Shown here one piece after another: positions 26,196 to 38,676 of a DNA stretch of 64,000 nt. This DNA is from Physcomitrium patens. Lineage: Eukaryota > Streptophyta > Bryopsida > Funariales > Funariaceae. The notes beneath the pieces were generated by a model. That model worked only from the letters and a program-made list of their open reading frames with translations. It had not been told where the DNA came from and did no database searches. Where the stretch lies: assembly GCF_000002425.4 (NCBI RefSeq), contig NC_037269.1, forward strand, positions 13,816,616 to 13,880,615. Direction: 5' to 3'. Numbering within the stretch: position 1 is the first letter of the stretch; the number at the start of each line of letters is the position of its first letter. The translations under genes and the position numbers were made by a program.

Positions 26196-27805
26196 ACTTA
26201 ACATTTTTTGTTTTTAACCTTTTACATCAACAAGCACATCCCCATCAAATAATACGAAATACACTTTTGGGATACTCCAATTTGAGTGTAGTGTGGTAGT
26301 TTTAGTTAACCTTGGATGGGATTTTCTACTTCCTGTGAATGAGGACATTTAGATTTTCAACTCCGTTTGAATTTTCCACGGAATGGGACTGTAGAGATCT
26401 TTCGTCGCTGCTACAGTTATCAGAGTTGGAAAACAGTGCTTATCAGAAGGAGCTCGTAGTCGTTTTGTATTCTATTGTTTCTAATAACAAACAATGCTTC
26501 AACCGTAAGTTAACCGCCTCATTGCTGGATGTAAGAAGATGAGCTTGTGCACGGTATTTAAAGAAAGAGAGCTGTAAACTTTGTTAATTTTACACAGACA
26601 AGTTCGATCAGAATCGACATGTACAGACACAGAAAGAGCTGGCTCGTATTGGACGAAAGAGCAAAAAGCACAGAACCGACTTGGGGGAGCAAAATGTAAT
26701 AAGCAACAGCCATTGTGGTCTCCCGATTTCGCTGCGAATCTCACTAGTGGTACCTAATCTGAGGCCAGAAATTGTCTGAAGCCGAATAATGGTTCAAAAG
26801 AATAACGTGGAAAAACAATTGTTTGTGTGTCTGGAGCTTTAGAAATTAAAGAAAAACTTGAGGACAGGTTTGAGGTTATGTGCCGTGTTGACGATGCTTC
26901 CTCTTTGTCTGCACAGGCAAGAATAACTTCAGGTTTCCTTTTCACTGACACTCTGCACGCGGCTTTTGATTTCGGCCTTCAAATGCCCCCATTGCCGCCC
27001 ATGTTGTGCCCCTCGCCAGGTCTAGTCAGATCCAGTTGCAAAGATATTACCTGGTTGTTGCTATAAAACCAGGGTTGGAGTCGGGGTATCCTTACGAGTT
27101 CGATTTTTAGATTAGTGAAAGGTGGCAGGAGAGATCTGAGCGAGCTAGCCCTGCTGCCTGAACGGAACGGATTTGCTAGATATTGACTGCTTGGCGATTA
27201 CCTGCAATCTGATCTGAACGGAAGAACAAGCAGGATTTATGAGTTTTCGGAGATGAACGGGAGTTTCTATTGACGTTGATATGGGTCCCCGAAATATTTT
27301 TCATCGTGGCAATCGGAGTCTGTGGAAATTGGAGACCTTCTTCTTTAAACAAAGTTGAATTTTTTTAATGTGTTTCATACTTCGAACTCAATATCGCGGT
27401 GTCGAATTAGAAGCTTACAGGTCGAAATCGAGCAGTTTGGAGTTTGACCAGAGCCTGAGTGCAAAGCTGGCTTTCGAAAGCTCAGTGAATTGGATCCTGG
27501 TAAGCTTGATTCTGTATATGAAATGACAGTCTCTGTTCTTCAAGTGATGCACTGGATTTCTTCACGAGAGTATTGCAATTGAGGTGGATAGCCAACCGTT
27601 GCAAAGAATGTATACCAATGTTGAAATGCCTGGAGTTCTGCCCTGTGTTTTTGTGAGAAGTTGCTATGCCTTTACAATTGGCTGTTGCTATCGACATTTT
27701 GTAGAACTCAAGCACAAGGGGGTAGAGAAAGCGTTACGTAGAAGGACTTAAACGTTGTCGTTGTACCACAGAGGCTGCTCACAATCCGGTTCTCTGGTTT
27801 TGTTG
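26196..27805 (+). other. Upstream region and probable 5' UTR of the AP2 gene
   Basis: Composition changes from AT-rich to gene-like near 26.3 kb. Overlapping short frames occur on both strands without family motifs. A TATA-like box at 27062 and a possible 5' UTR intron (GT at 27500, AG ending about 27704) fit a promoter plus leader for the gene starting at 27806. The intron is a weak guess. Confidence 0.4.
27062..27067 (+). promoter_or_regulatory. TATA box candidate
   Basis: TATAAA in the context GCTATAAAACC, about 740 bp before the AP2-gene ATG, within GC-moderate DNA where TATAAA is not common. It would imply a leader of roughly 0.7 kb, part of which may be spliced. Confidence 0.35.
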
Positions 27806-28899
27806 ATGCAAGCCATGGTTCCCTATGAAGCGGAAGTATTTGATGGTTACCTGGAGCCGGATCCCTCCGATTCCGGTCAGTTCTTCAGCACTGAGGCAGA
27901 AAGCTCCGCTACGAGCTTACTACTCGTTTCTCCGTCAGTCTCAGCAATGCTCGGTGCACCTGACCCAAATTTCATGCGCAGCCCAACACAGGTGACCGGA
28001 AATTTTGTGTCTGATCCGGAACTGCAGGGATTCGACCAGTTTGAAATCGAGAGCCTTGACTGGGCTCAGTATCTCCATGATCACATGGAGATGGAATTCG
28101 AAGTCAACCTGTTCGATGTGGACCCAGCCTGGATAGAGAACACGTATCAGATAAGTGACAATCCTCTGTCTCGCAATACACATCAGGCACAATTGATGTT
28201 AGCAGGCGACTCTCCAACGACGGAAGGTGGTACTCTTGACACTGAAGATCTTCTACCCGACTCCGAAACGGAGTTTGATCAAGTTCAGGAAGCATCGATC
28301 ATCTCTGAAGCATGCAGTTCGACATCCACCTCCCGATCCAGGTGGCCAAAGGTCTTGTGGCTTGTCAGCGCTTGCAACATCATGTCATCAACCACCTTAA
28401 GACCCAAGGTCAAAATATGAAAAAAAACCCCACAGTTGTTAACAACGTTTTCTGATTATTTCTGTCGATTGCATGCCAAACCTGGATGTTTACAAGTAAA
28501 ACATGTAAATGAAGCCGGGGGGATTTAAGTACTGTGCAGGTTCCACAAGAATTACCAACAACTGGGATGATTAAGGGGGTCGTGAAGAAAGGCAACAAAT
28601 GGACGTGTGAGACGAGAGTCATGAAGAAACGCCGCCAGAAGAACTCCAAATACAGCAAAGTATGGCTGGGAACTTACGAAACGCCTGTGCAGGCAGCTCG
28701 AGCTCTAGATGTTGGCAAGTTCTTCTTCTGCGCCAAAAAAAACAAAAACTTCTACGATCCCCGCTCGAAAAGCATTCTGGAGGGATTCTTCTCCCACCTT
28801 GTGTCGCAGCCCCTGGAAGTGCTTGTTATCAATGTGAAAAAACTCGCTCAGCATTACGGTCTTTATGGCCCCCCTGGCATCCACAACCTCGTGATATGA
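27806..28899 (+). CDS. Divergent AP2-domain protein (putative transcription factor)
   Basis: Exon 1 runs from ATG 27806 to 28351 (GT at 28352) or to 28408; both donors keep the frame. Exon 2 is 28540-28899. The product is about 301 or 320 residues. Exon 1 is rich in acidic and Ser/Thr residues (DTEDLLPDSETEFDQ), like a transcription activation region. Exon 2 encodes an AP2-like DNA-binding fold: GVVKKGNKWTCETRV, then SKVWLGTYETPVQAARALD, equivalent to the W-x-AEIR and WLGTFxTAEEAARAYD signatures. The domain departs from classic ERF/DREB forms: YRGVR is replaced by IKGVV, and a Lys-rich loop (KKRRQKNSKYSK) precedes WLGT. It presumably acts in the nucleus. A second in-frame ATG (27815) is an alternative start. 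The domain call is fairly sure; target genes are unknown. Confidence 0.75.
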
Positions 28900-29591
28900 C
28901 AAAAATCTAAACATCTCTCCGCTTGCTCACACTCGCATTTGTCAAGGGAAGACTTGATCAGTCAGTCATGCTCCGAGGACCACCCAGTGAACAAATATTG
29001 TATCATATTTGGGAGTTGTGTCATATTCTGTAAATCTTCTGTTTCAATAGTGTTGTCTATTGATCATGTGAGGAGTCTCTGAAGGAGTTGGTGGAATCAG
29101 TGGTGGAATTTCTCCTTCTATGAAGAAATATGTATGAAAAACAACCTGAAGGAACTTCTCATTGTGTAAAGAAATAAAAAGAACCTGAAGGTGGGTGTGT
29201 GTACACATGCCGTGTAGGGGGGTTGTATAAGTAAAGGTTATGTTTTTGTTGTATTGAATTGATTGAAAGACATGCATGATGATTGATTTTTATTTGTAAA
29301 TATGTGTTTGTGTGTTTGTGTATATCTGCATGTTTGAAGATTATTTATTTGAGCTTCAATTGTGATATGTTTCAATGTTTTTAGGGCATTTTGATCAGAA
29401 TGGCTAAACCACTTGTTCAAGTTAAAATCAATGTTGAGAATTGTTGACAACAGAACAAAAATAAATGATATTTCATTTGAATGTTTTGTTTTTTTTGAAT
29501 GATTTAGCATTAGCCAATAAGTTAAGAAAAAATACACTAAGGCTTGACAAACATTGATTTAAACTTTAAATTTAACACAACTTAAACCTAT
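28900..29591. other. Downstream of the AP2 gene, AT-rich
   Basis: Probably 3' UTR for the first few hundred bases, then AT-rich intergenic sequence. No gene supported. Confidence 0.45.
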
Positions 29592-29686
29592 ATGCATGCA
29601 TTATATATGCTAACATATAACCTTTACTTTTATTATGGATAGAATATCATTAAACATAAAGGTTATATGTTAAAATTCATGCATTA
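29592..29686. repeat. Palindromic repeat (hairpin-forming, MITE-like)
   Basis: TAACATATAACCTTTA (29611-29626) and its exact reverse complement (29657-29672) face each other across 30 bases. The outer flanks also mirror each other around ATGCAT (29592 side and 29686 side). The inner arm recurs inverted at about 29936-29971, where ACTTTATGTTTAATGATATT matches the reverse complement of the sequence near 29640-29662. This suggests a small repeat family with terminal inverted repeats. Confidence 0.6.
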
Positions 29687-32040
29687 TCTATATCTATATC
29701 TATATATATATATATATATTCATTTTAATAAATATTCATATTAATTAAATTAAAAAATTTAAGATAAATCTAAAGATTTAATTTTGATTTTAATTTTTCT
29801 TCTTTATAAACTTATTACTAAATCTTCAAGTTTATAAATAGATAGAAAAATATTTTAACCTATAAAAATATTTATATCAAAATAACATATACTTCACCTT
29901 CCTTAATGATTATAATTTGAGAGTGTAAAATTTTAACTTTATGTTTAATGATATTTTAATCATAATAAAAATATTTTAATACTATTAATATAATAAAGGT
30001 ATAACTAATGCCATCACAATTTTTGCTATTACCACCAGAACCTACTATCCACTACATGCCACTTATATCCTATGTTAATACTAAATAAAAAGTATATTTT
30101 ATATTTTATATTTTTAAAATTATTTGAATAAAATTAAGTTTTTTTTGTTGAATTCATAATTTTATTAAAATATATATATATACCTTCTCATTTACTTATT
30201 AATTATTTTTTATTGAAACCTAATTTATTTTTACATTATATTTATTTATTTGTTTATAGATTTTTTATAGAAATAAAAAAAATAAAAAAAATAAAGCAAT
30301 ATGTTGAGTAGGTGGTGAATTGTGGTGATAGTAGCAAAACTTGTGGTAGCAATAATAATATCCTATTATAACACAAAGTAGTAATGGTGCTCTTCTATTT
30401 TTTAAGATAATTCAGTAATACCACATACATGTCTTTTATCTCAAATATAATCAAATTATTTATCATCAAATTTATTTTTCATATATTAATACAATAATAT
30501 AAATCATAAAGTCTATTTCAATTGCTCAATTATCTAAATTATGTATAATATTTTAAAGTAGCATTTTTTTATAATATTAAATATTAAGCGTAAATTTTAA
30601 AAGTAAAAATTGAAAGTTATACAACAAAGTGAAAGTTAAAATCTGTTGTACAATGAAATAATAAAATATTGTTAATTACTCTACTAAATATTTACTTTAA
30701 ATAAAATTACTATACATCAACATATTTAGTTTATTTTTGATAGAACACATATATTATTTCAACTAATTCACTCAAAATTGAATAATTTACAATTGCTTCA
30801 ATAGTCATATATAATCACTTTAATTAAATACATATTTAATACCACAAATTGTACATAAATGATCTCAAAATCTTTCTTATTAAAACCATTTTGAAACACA
30901 AATAATGTATATTCTATGATATACATATATAGCTGTAAAGAAGTTTGAAGTATACGTGGTAAACAAGATTGAATAGATTAAACTTTATAAAAACATGAAT
31001 AATTTTTTACTTTTAAAACTTGAAATAAATTGATATGTGTAAACAATTTTTTTAAATTTTAATCACACATTTTGAATACTAAAAAGTATATTGTAATTAC
31101 TTTAATGTTTTCATAATCAAAATATGTAAAAAAAAAATCAACTATCAGAAGAAGTATATAATTAGAGATTATGGATGTTGAATTTTTGTGCTACCAACAC
31201 ATTTTTATGTTGTAAATTTCATACATGACATCATATTTATATTCATCTGATCATATGATTTTAAAGTGAACTAACATAAATAGCACAAATTACTCATAAT
31301 TTCATGTACACCTCTTGACCATACAATTAATATCCAAGAGTTGGCACCTCTAAGATTTCATCTCTTTCATCAAATTTCATGTTCCTGCACTTACAATCCT
31401 CAAGAAGCAAGGTGGTGGTTCAATGTGTCCCTTCTACATGTTACTTGGGTTCATCCTCAGCATCCAATTTTACTCATATTTTGGTCTGATGCATTTGAAG
31501 CTTCATGTGTGGACAACATTGACACAAATTAGAAATAAAAATGATTTTCAACAAGAAGAGTCAATGGAAAAAACTGCACGTACCTTGCCTTCATCTGTTG
31601 ATGAAACAATAGACAGTAACCCTAATTTGAAGTAAGATGTCACTGATTGAATTCTCCTTGTCTTTCATAGTTTGAGACATGCTTAATGCTAAAACGGGAC
31701 TTCGGAAATCTCCATCATTCAAAAGTTTAATTTATTTGAGAAGAGATAGTGATTTAACAAAACATTTTCCACATAATATACAACATATCAATGGACTTGC
31801 AGTTCACAGTTGCAGTGGATTTCTTTCATCCATGATTTTTAGGAATCAACACAAAGCCGATTTGTTCGACTTCCAAATGAAATAAAGTCCACTGGAACCT
31901 TTCATGATTTATTTTCAAATCCCATATTCTTCAATTTGACACACTTGCATTGTAAACACACTAATGATGGATTGATATGCACACAAAATTATGTAAAAAA
32001 ATTAAAAAAATTAAAAAATAAAACTAGTTTATCAACACTT
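29687..32040. other. AT-rich intergenic DNA
   Basis: 2.35 kb with a TA tract near 29692-29720 and the second half of the palindromic repeat family near 29936-29971. No gene supported. Confidence 0.55.
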
Positions 32041-33800
32041 ACATGAGGTTTGCATGTCACCAATAATGACAAGTAGCGATTCCCACAGAACTCAGATTGT
32101 GTTGCATGTGCAGGTACTGAGGATTTGAAGACGATTCAAGCATGAAATTCAAACCTGTGGTGATGTTTAGAGCAGGAGCAGCGGTCACAGTCACTTTAGT
32201 GTCGAAGGTAGCCACCGCGTTAGCCTCCTCAGCATGTAACGTTGGCACTGCTGCGGTCGCAGCGACAGCTGCTGCAGCAGCTGCTTCTGGCGCTGCAAAA
32301 GACAAATCTGGGTTTGCAAGTCACGAGCACATACCTAAGCAGACAAGGTTGAGGCATGGCAAAGGAGAAAAAATGAAGGAAGTTTAGTTCCAGAACCGCG
32401 TTCTCGCCTAAGAAGACCAATTTTACAGCTTGAGATAGAAATTTGTGAAAATAACACACGTCCCGAACTAGATTTTGAGCAAAATCTCAGTAAGAAATGG
32501 AAGACAATGTAGATAAACTTCCAGTCACAGAACTGACTCAATGATCTAAGTTTTGAACTGAGCCGAAATATTCGACTATAGAAAGTTATGGCAATGTGGG
32601 TTTAATGTTGGTAAAGGTCACTCTGCAAAAAATGACCTACTCTGGACCTTCCGCACCTATGGAGTGACGTTCCAATGGGACTGACCGGTGGTATATTAAT
32701 GTCGGAAGGCTTAAGCTTTCCCACGTTCCCTGTGATCGTGTAATTAAGGCGAAATTTTGTCAAAAAGTAAAAAAGCATTAATGTTGTATGTTAGGACCAT
32801 CAGGTGCAGTCTAAAGCTCTCCATCCGATGAATTCATTACTAAACAAATCAATGCAACAATGGCATGTACCAGCGAAGGTAAATATCACATTCACGAAAG
32901 CAATCTGCCTATCGACACTGAAATAGTATGCGTTTCTAATTGTAGGCAATAGCACTTGACACCTACCAATTTGTATAGCAAATCTATTTATTTTAAAGAA
33001 TAATGCATCTAGCTCAATTCAGAAATAAGCACCACGGAAATACTTTGTTCTCAATCCAAGGTCAACATCGTAAAGCAGATGTGGTTAAAAAAATTCCAAT
33101 CAGGGAAGAGATTAAGTATAAAACACGGTCAAACGTGAAAAAACGAAGCTGCAACCAGGTTTGTCATGGCGGAGCGAAAACAAGAGAAAAAGTTCGTAAC
33201 CAGCAGCAAGAAAACAAGTATTTCAGATGCTTTGTTGATTCCCTTAAACTTGTCTCTGTGCATGCGAGGTATTTGGTGGAGGCTGTTTCTAGACTGCAAC
33301 AGAAATACTCCAATGCTTCAGTAAACCACCGAAAGCTGAAGAGATCCTACCAATGCACGGGCAAGGACAATGGGATTACACCTAAAAGCTATCCTCCGAG
33401 ATGGAAAAACAAGAGTGCGATCTACCAAAGTGACTAGAGACCTTTAGCTGATCACCCATTTAGGGTTTCGACTCAAAACTTGTGTACAGGCAAGGTCTGC
33501 ACAGCTCAAAAACTCACGAAGTGTGTTCCTGCTTACACTTAACGCACAATGCAGGATCCTTTTCTCTGTGGAAGTAACACCTTCTCCTCTTCATCACTAC
33601 AATTCTCTTCACTACCACAGCTGATGCCACAACCCTGCATTCACTTACATTCCATCGCTGAGCAAATCACACAACATTCTTGTGAGCTTCCACAGGTCAC
33701 GTCTCATAGTCACAAACAAAGAAAACAACGTTCCATGAAAGGAAAAAAACGTAAACAATATGAAGTAATCTTCATATGAGAATCAATACTTTCGAAGCCA
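32041..33800. other. Gene-like GC island, unresolved
   Basis: Composition resembles the genes in this window rather than the DNA around it. It holds a GCTGCTGCAGCAGCTG-type Ala-codon-rich stretch near 32245-32295, open on both strands. A + strand frame of 144 codons (33003-33437) is basic and unlike any family I know. A minus-strand exon around 32.16-32.30 kb, with AG before CGCCAGAAGC and GT after AACATCACCACAG, is possible. I could not build a consistent gene. It may be an orphan gene, a non-coding RNA locus or a decayed gene. Confidence 0.35.
33003..33437 (+). CDS. Hypothetical 144-codon ORF
   Basis: An unspliced frame with an ATG start. It is Lys/Arg-rich with no signal peptide, membrane segment or motif I recognise. 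It lies inside the GC-moderate island, which is the only reason to list it. It may well be chance or part of a non-coding transcript. Confidence 0.15.
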   Translation: MHLAQFRNKHHGNTLFSIQGQHRKADVVKKIPIREEIKYKTRSNVKKRSCNQVCHGGAKTREKVRNQQQENKYFRCFVDSLKLVSVHARYLVEAVSRLQQKYSNASVNHRKLKRSYQCTGKDNGITPKSYPPRWKNKSAIYQSD

Positions 33801-35498
33801 TGACGTTCTTCATCTGTAAGTGCTTTTTTCATTAAATAATAGCCCAGTATTGTTATTCATTACGAGGATATATATATATATAGACTTTAATGAGAATTCT
33901 GGAAGTATCAAAGGAATTGGAGGAATTAGAGAGCATGCGAGTTTTAAAATTGACTATAAAATTTTATAAAGCAGATTTTAAACATTAGTATACGGTTGAA
34001 TATCCATCTTGATGACGAATGAAAATTTATGGTCATGTAAAGTATGTTTTCATTTATATGAATTGTAAATGATTGACCATAGGTATGATTAAAGAAGTAG
34101 TAACTGAAAATGAAAAATTACTCAAAGGATGATTTTCTTTCTTTTTACTTCTTATTATTGAGCAGCATAAATTAAAAGATTGGGTTGTATTTTGTTTGAA
34201 TATACTTAGGCAGCTTGAATCTTTGAATGATTTGAAAATCTCATACTTTTAAGAGGGGGAAAAAGAATGAATCAAAACAAAACAAAACTTATATTAGTAT
34301 GTGTAAAAAGAAACAAGAACAATTTTATAAAAAAGTAAATAAAAAGTTCAAACATCATAAAAAATTAATGATAAAAAATCTCTTAGAAAGTTATTAAAAT
34401 ACTTATGCAAGTATATGGATATATATATATAATCTCACAATAAGTAAGACATGTATTAAGAATATTCATATATTTTGCAAACAAAATAGAAAGTCAGTCT
34501 CCAAACGAAAAAGTTGCAACAAAACAACTTTTAAGATGACAGTTATTATAAGTGGCATAGTTAGTGCTTTAATAAACACAAATAAACAAGGTGATGAAAT
34601 CGACAGAGGTGATAGGCAGATTTAAAATCAAATGTGTATAACAGAGTCTTTAATAATTATAAAAATCTCACTTATTATTATGATTATTATTATTATTATT
34701 ATAATTTAGCACTGTAGCAAATAACTCCAGATTGCAAATGCTATGGTATATGAACATGATTCATAAAATTGTCACATGAAAAATGTACTAACCACACTCA
34801 GGTGTGACAAAAGCACAGTTGTTGCATGATGGTCTTTGTGGAAAATGAGCTTCAAAATAAAAAACAAAAATAAAAATAAAAACTGATAAGTTATTTGCAT
34901 CAATTCGATTGTAGAATTAAAAGCTGTTTTTATCTTAAGATCAGACACATACAAATGCCGTTCCAACATTCCATCTCAAAGAAAAAAACAATCAATTTGT
35001 CCTTAGAAATCGTTTGTTGCAAACTACCATCATTTTTGTATGTAGTCTTTTCACTTGTGCATGTAATCAAAATTTTATATTATATTATATTATATTTTAA
35101 ATGATAAAGTTAAAAAATTTATATGTAAATATATATATATATATATATATACATATATGTACATGAAAACTGTCTTTGAAAATGGACTGTGTTGCCTAGA
35201 TACCCTGACCCTGCAACCAGATACCTGGAAACCCAGAATTTATACCCTGGAGCACTCGAAAGGTGCCGGAGTCAGGGCTTGAAACCCCCCCCCTCCCCCC
35301 CATAAAGGATGCAACAAGCAAGCCTCCATTCTGTCCTCCACTTTGCAAAGCTGCCGCTGCGTGTTTTGTGTTGTTTTTTCTTCGAGAGCGCTTCCCGTAT
35401 CGTGATTTTGTTCGGTTGAAGGGGTTTGTGTGCAGTGTGTAGAGCATTCCTCTTTTTATTTACATCAGGTCTTGGAGAAGAGCAATTAGTTACACGAG
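33801..35498. other. AT-rich intergenic DNA and PLP3 promoter region
   Basis: Mostly AT-rich, with an (ATT)n tract near 34674-34706 and a TA tract near 35129-35151. From about 35.18 kb composition becomes gene-like. A C9-T-C7 tract sits at about 35287-35303, some 200 bp before the PLP3 start codon. Confidence 0.5.
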
Positions 35499-38400
35499 AT
35501 GGACGGAAAGAAGTTCCGAACCCAGATGGGGGACCTGGCCATGGGCACGGCCCTCAATGCGGCTGCACGGGATTACCAGAAGGTGGGTCATGTTCTTCTC
35601 TGCTTTTTAAGCTTAGAGTGGTTGAGAGGAGCTGCTTAACGCTGTTTAGCGTTGCGACAGATTAGTTTTTGTTGGGGATGTTATGCCTTAGGGACGTCCT
35701 TGCGCGATGTAGCAAACGATATTTTTTTTCGTGGTTTTTACAGGGTTTATTTTACATTTTTTAATTATTATTATTATTATCATTATTATTATTTTTCCTG
35801 CCCAGAGAGTTCTATTCCGAGGCAATGTGGTCGGTGGACTTCATGTCTTGAGGAATGCAGGTTGAAAAGGGTCTTTTGTTTTCTGTTGAGTTTTCTGGAC
35901 ATGGGCACATTTTTGTACTTGTTTTTTTTGATGTTCATAGATCGGCTCTCATAGTCCTTCAAAAGTTTGAATGAGCGTTGTTGCTGGACCCGGGATGGTT
36001 AGGGTTCATTAGATGAAGCATGAAGAAGTAGACATTTTGAAGTTTTTTTTTTTCAACGCGAGTGGTCTTCTATATATGTTAATGTTTTTATCGGGGATAA
36101 TATGTGGATGTACGATTCTTGTTCTTTTTCAGTCTAGTTTGGTCTTTATTCATGTTTCGTCATGTTCTTTCTTCAAGTTAGTACATGAGGGACGCATTTC
36201 TGTTGTGAACATGGACGTTATTGAAGTTTCTTTTAGCTCCGGAAGTCCCTTAAAGGGTGCAACATGATGCGCGCATGTGCCTACAACGGCTATTTTTTTC
36301 ACTTTACATAGAGAAACGATTTTTACGATTCAGACAGTTTGATAGGAAATCAGTTATCAAGCTTCCCTTGCATCCCAAATTTATTGTATTTTCTTAATGT
36401 ATTCTGGAACTTAAAAGAGCGTAACGAAGTATGCTCGTCAACCCATCCTCGATCGTTCACTGACCAAGTGCTTCATGTCCCTGTGGTGATCTGTTTCATA
36501 TGCAGGAGATGTTAGCTGAATATAAGGCCCAATCTAGCCAACCGAAGCATGAAGAAGTAGATATCGATGATCTTTTGAATGTACCGTCTCGTTCTTCCTC
36601 AGCATTCCTGGTGTGTCTTCTATGAAGTAATTTGTCACCATGTTATGATTTGTGATTTTATTAAGGGTTTCTGACGTTATGTGCTTGTGTCCTAACAGGA
36701 TCCGGAGCTAGAAAGGCTTCATGCTGAGCGAATTAATGCTATGAAGGTCTGATCTCTCCACCCGTTGAAGTTGCTGCGTACGGTCTCGTTGTGGATATCA
36801 TTGGCGCTGGTGGCATGTAGACTATTATTTGTTGACTGAAGTATGGGAACAATCGTTGGGAAGAAGTGGGAAGTCTGTGATGAAGACTAGGAGTGATGGT
36901 CAGTAGCGTAGAATGAATATTAGACTGTTCGAATGCCTATCATTCACTTTGTGATGTCTGGTGTTCTATAAATTGTCTCTTGAAATTAGACATGGTGTTT
37001 GTGGAGAATGTTTTGTGCAGAGAGAAGCAGAGAAGAGGCAAAAATTGCAACAGCAGGGATATGGAGAATACAGACTGGTAAATATTTTCTGTGCCCTGCA
37101 CAGGTTTCAACAAGTGGACCAATCTGTGAATGTCCGTCCATAGTCCCGAACTGCTGTCTTAAATCATCGGGTTGTTATCTAACACGACATTGTTTAATGC
37201 ATTGCTGACGATGCTTCTTTGTAGGTAACTGAAGGGGACTTTCTGACGGAAGTAACCAAGAGCCCAAGGGTAATTTGTCATTTCTTTCATCGAGAGTTCA
37301 TTCGTTGCAAGTAAGTTGATAGTTACCAAGTTTACATACTATTTAATACCTATTAAGTATTTGGTGCTGAACGTTGTCTTTCCCTTAATCAGTACCGAAT
37401 TGGTTTTCCATGTTGAATAAATGTGAGTATCATTTTTCTCCACATGTATCACTGTTTAGCAACGTAGCTGTCCACCTCGGAGATATTCGGTGCCACAAGA
37501 TCGGCCGTTTCTGTAGCAGCTTATGTGTGTAGTGTTTGCTCAGGATTATGGATAAGCACTTGAAACTCCTGACTCCTAAGTATTTTGATACTAAGTTTAT
37601 ATGCATCGATGCAGAGGTAAGATTTGAATGCCTTACAAAGATTTAATTGTGAATTTCATCATTACTATTAGCGTTAAATGTACTCCCTTTATTGCTCGTA
37701 ATGTTAGCAGTCCCAGAGCTCTTCTACATCCTTTGACACTGCCCGCACAAGTCTAACATCACTCAGCATCATCTCTTTCCATTGAGCAGAATTGCCCATT
37801 CTTCGTTACCAAGTTGGGAATCAAGGTGTTGCCTTGTGTGATTCTATTTAGGTAAACCCGTGTCACTAACTTGCATGTCTCTTAGATTGCTTAAATTGGG
37901 TTGGATTGTACGATTTTCAGTTGAAGCCTGAACGAGTGGTGTTTCATATATCTGCTTCGTAGATTGTCCTAATTCTTGACTGGACGCATTGGGAGCGTGC
38001 CTGTTGTAAATATGGACATATATTTAGGCTACATAAAGCCATGGGATACTTTAGATGGACACATCATAAGTTTGTGTGTTCATAAAGGCCTCTTGTATAT
38101 CTGTTCTTACTATTTTTGAATCTAAAAATACACTTGTCTATGTGCCCTATGGTACATAAGTACATCTGAGGGTCTTCCGATCGAAGATTGAAGCTTCATA
38201 ATATTTCGAGTCTCATTGCTTTACGGGAAAAGTGTACATTGGTTCTGTGGCGCTACAGTGTTTGTTTTGTATTCTTAATTGAATTGTCTTCGAATGGTTG
38301 TTTAACGAACATTTTCTGACTCCCTATTGTAAAGCTTTTCACGTGTCACGCAAATTTACGTTTGTGAGGTTGCAGGGATGGAGTGGCAGTTGATAGAATA

Positions 38401-38676
38401 GTAGGATTTCAAGAACTTGGAGGTGTCGATGATTTCGCTACCAAAGCTTTAGAGTCTCGGCTTCTTAAAGCAGGTTTGTGAATGAGTAATGGTGTTCGTG
38501 ATTCAGTCATGGGATCTTATTTTACACACTTCTGAATTTCAAAAGATATTGACATGGTACAATGTTGATCCCCTCCAGATTTACTTGTCCCTAAAAGAGC
38601 TGTGGATGAAGATGGCGAGGAGAAAGTAGTGAGAACGGTTCGGTCGACAGTGTACGCAGATTCCGACTCGGAGTGA
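35499..38676 (+). CDS. PLP3: Phosducin-like protein 3 (TXNDC9-type) co-chaperone
   Basis: PLP3 proteins bind the cytosolic CCT chaperonin and aid folding of tubulin and actin; Arabidopsis PLP3a/b are needed for microtubule assembly. Nine exons join in frame: 35499-35582, 36506-36610, 36699-36746, 37021-37077, 37225-37310, 37544-37616, 37790-37851, 38376-38473, 38579-38676. They encode 236 residues, close to the family's roughly 230. The N-terminal helix has NAAARDYQKEML and DPELERLHAERI. The thioredoxin-like fold has GDFLTEVTKSPRVICHFFH, IMDKHLKLL, AENCPFFVTKLGIKVLPC and VDRIVGFQELGG. The redox CxxC is absent, as usual for PLP3. The tail is acidic and ends DSDSE. Exon 2 has a second usable donor at 36581 that would drop ten residues and fit the family better. 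Similarity to PLP3a/b is strong by eye. Confidence 0.92.

Noticed and set aside
32057-32305. Minus-strand Ala-rich 82-codon frame as a gene
   Set aside because: The Ala run is read from a GCTGCAGCAGC-type repeat that is open on both strands. No linked exons could be confirmed.
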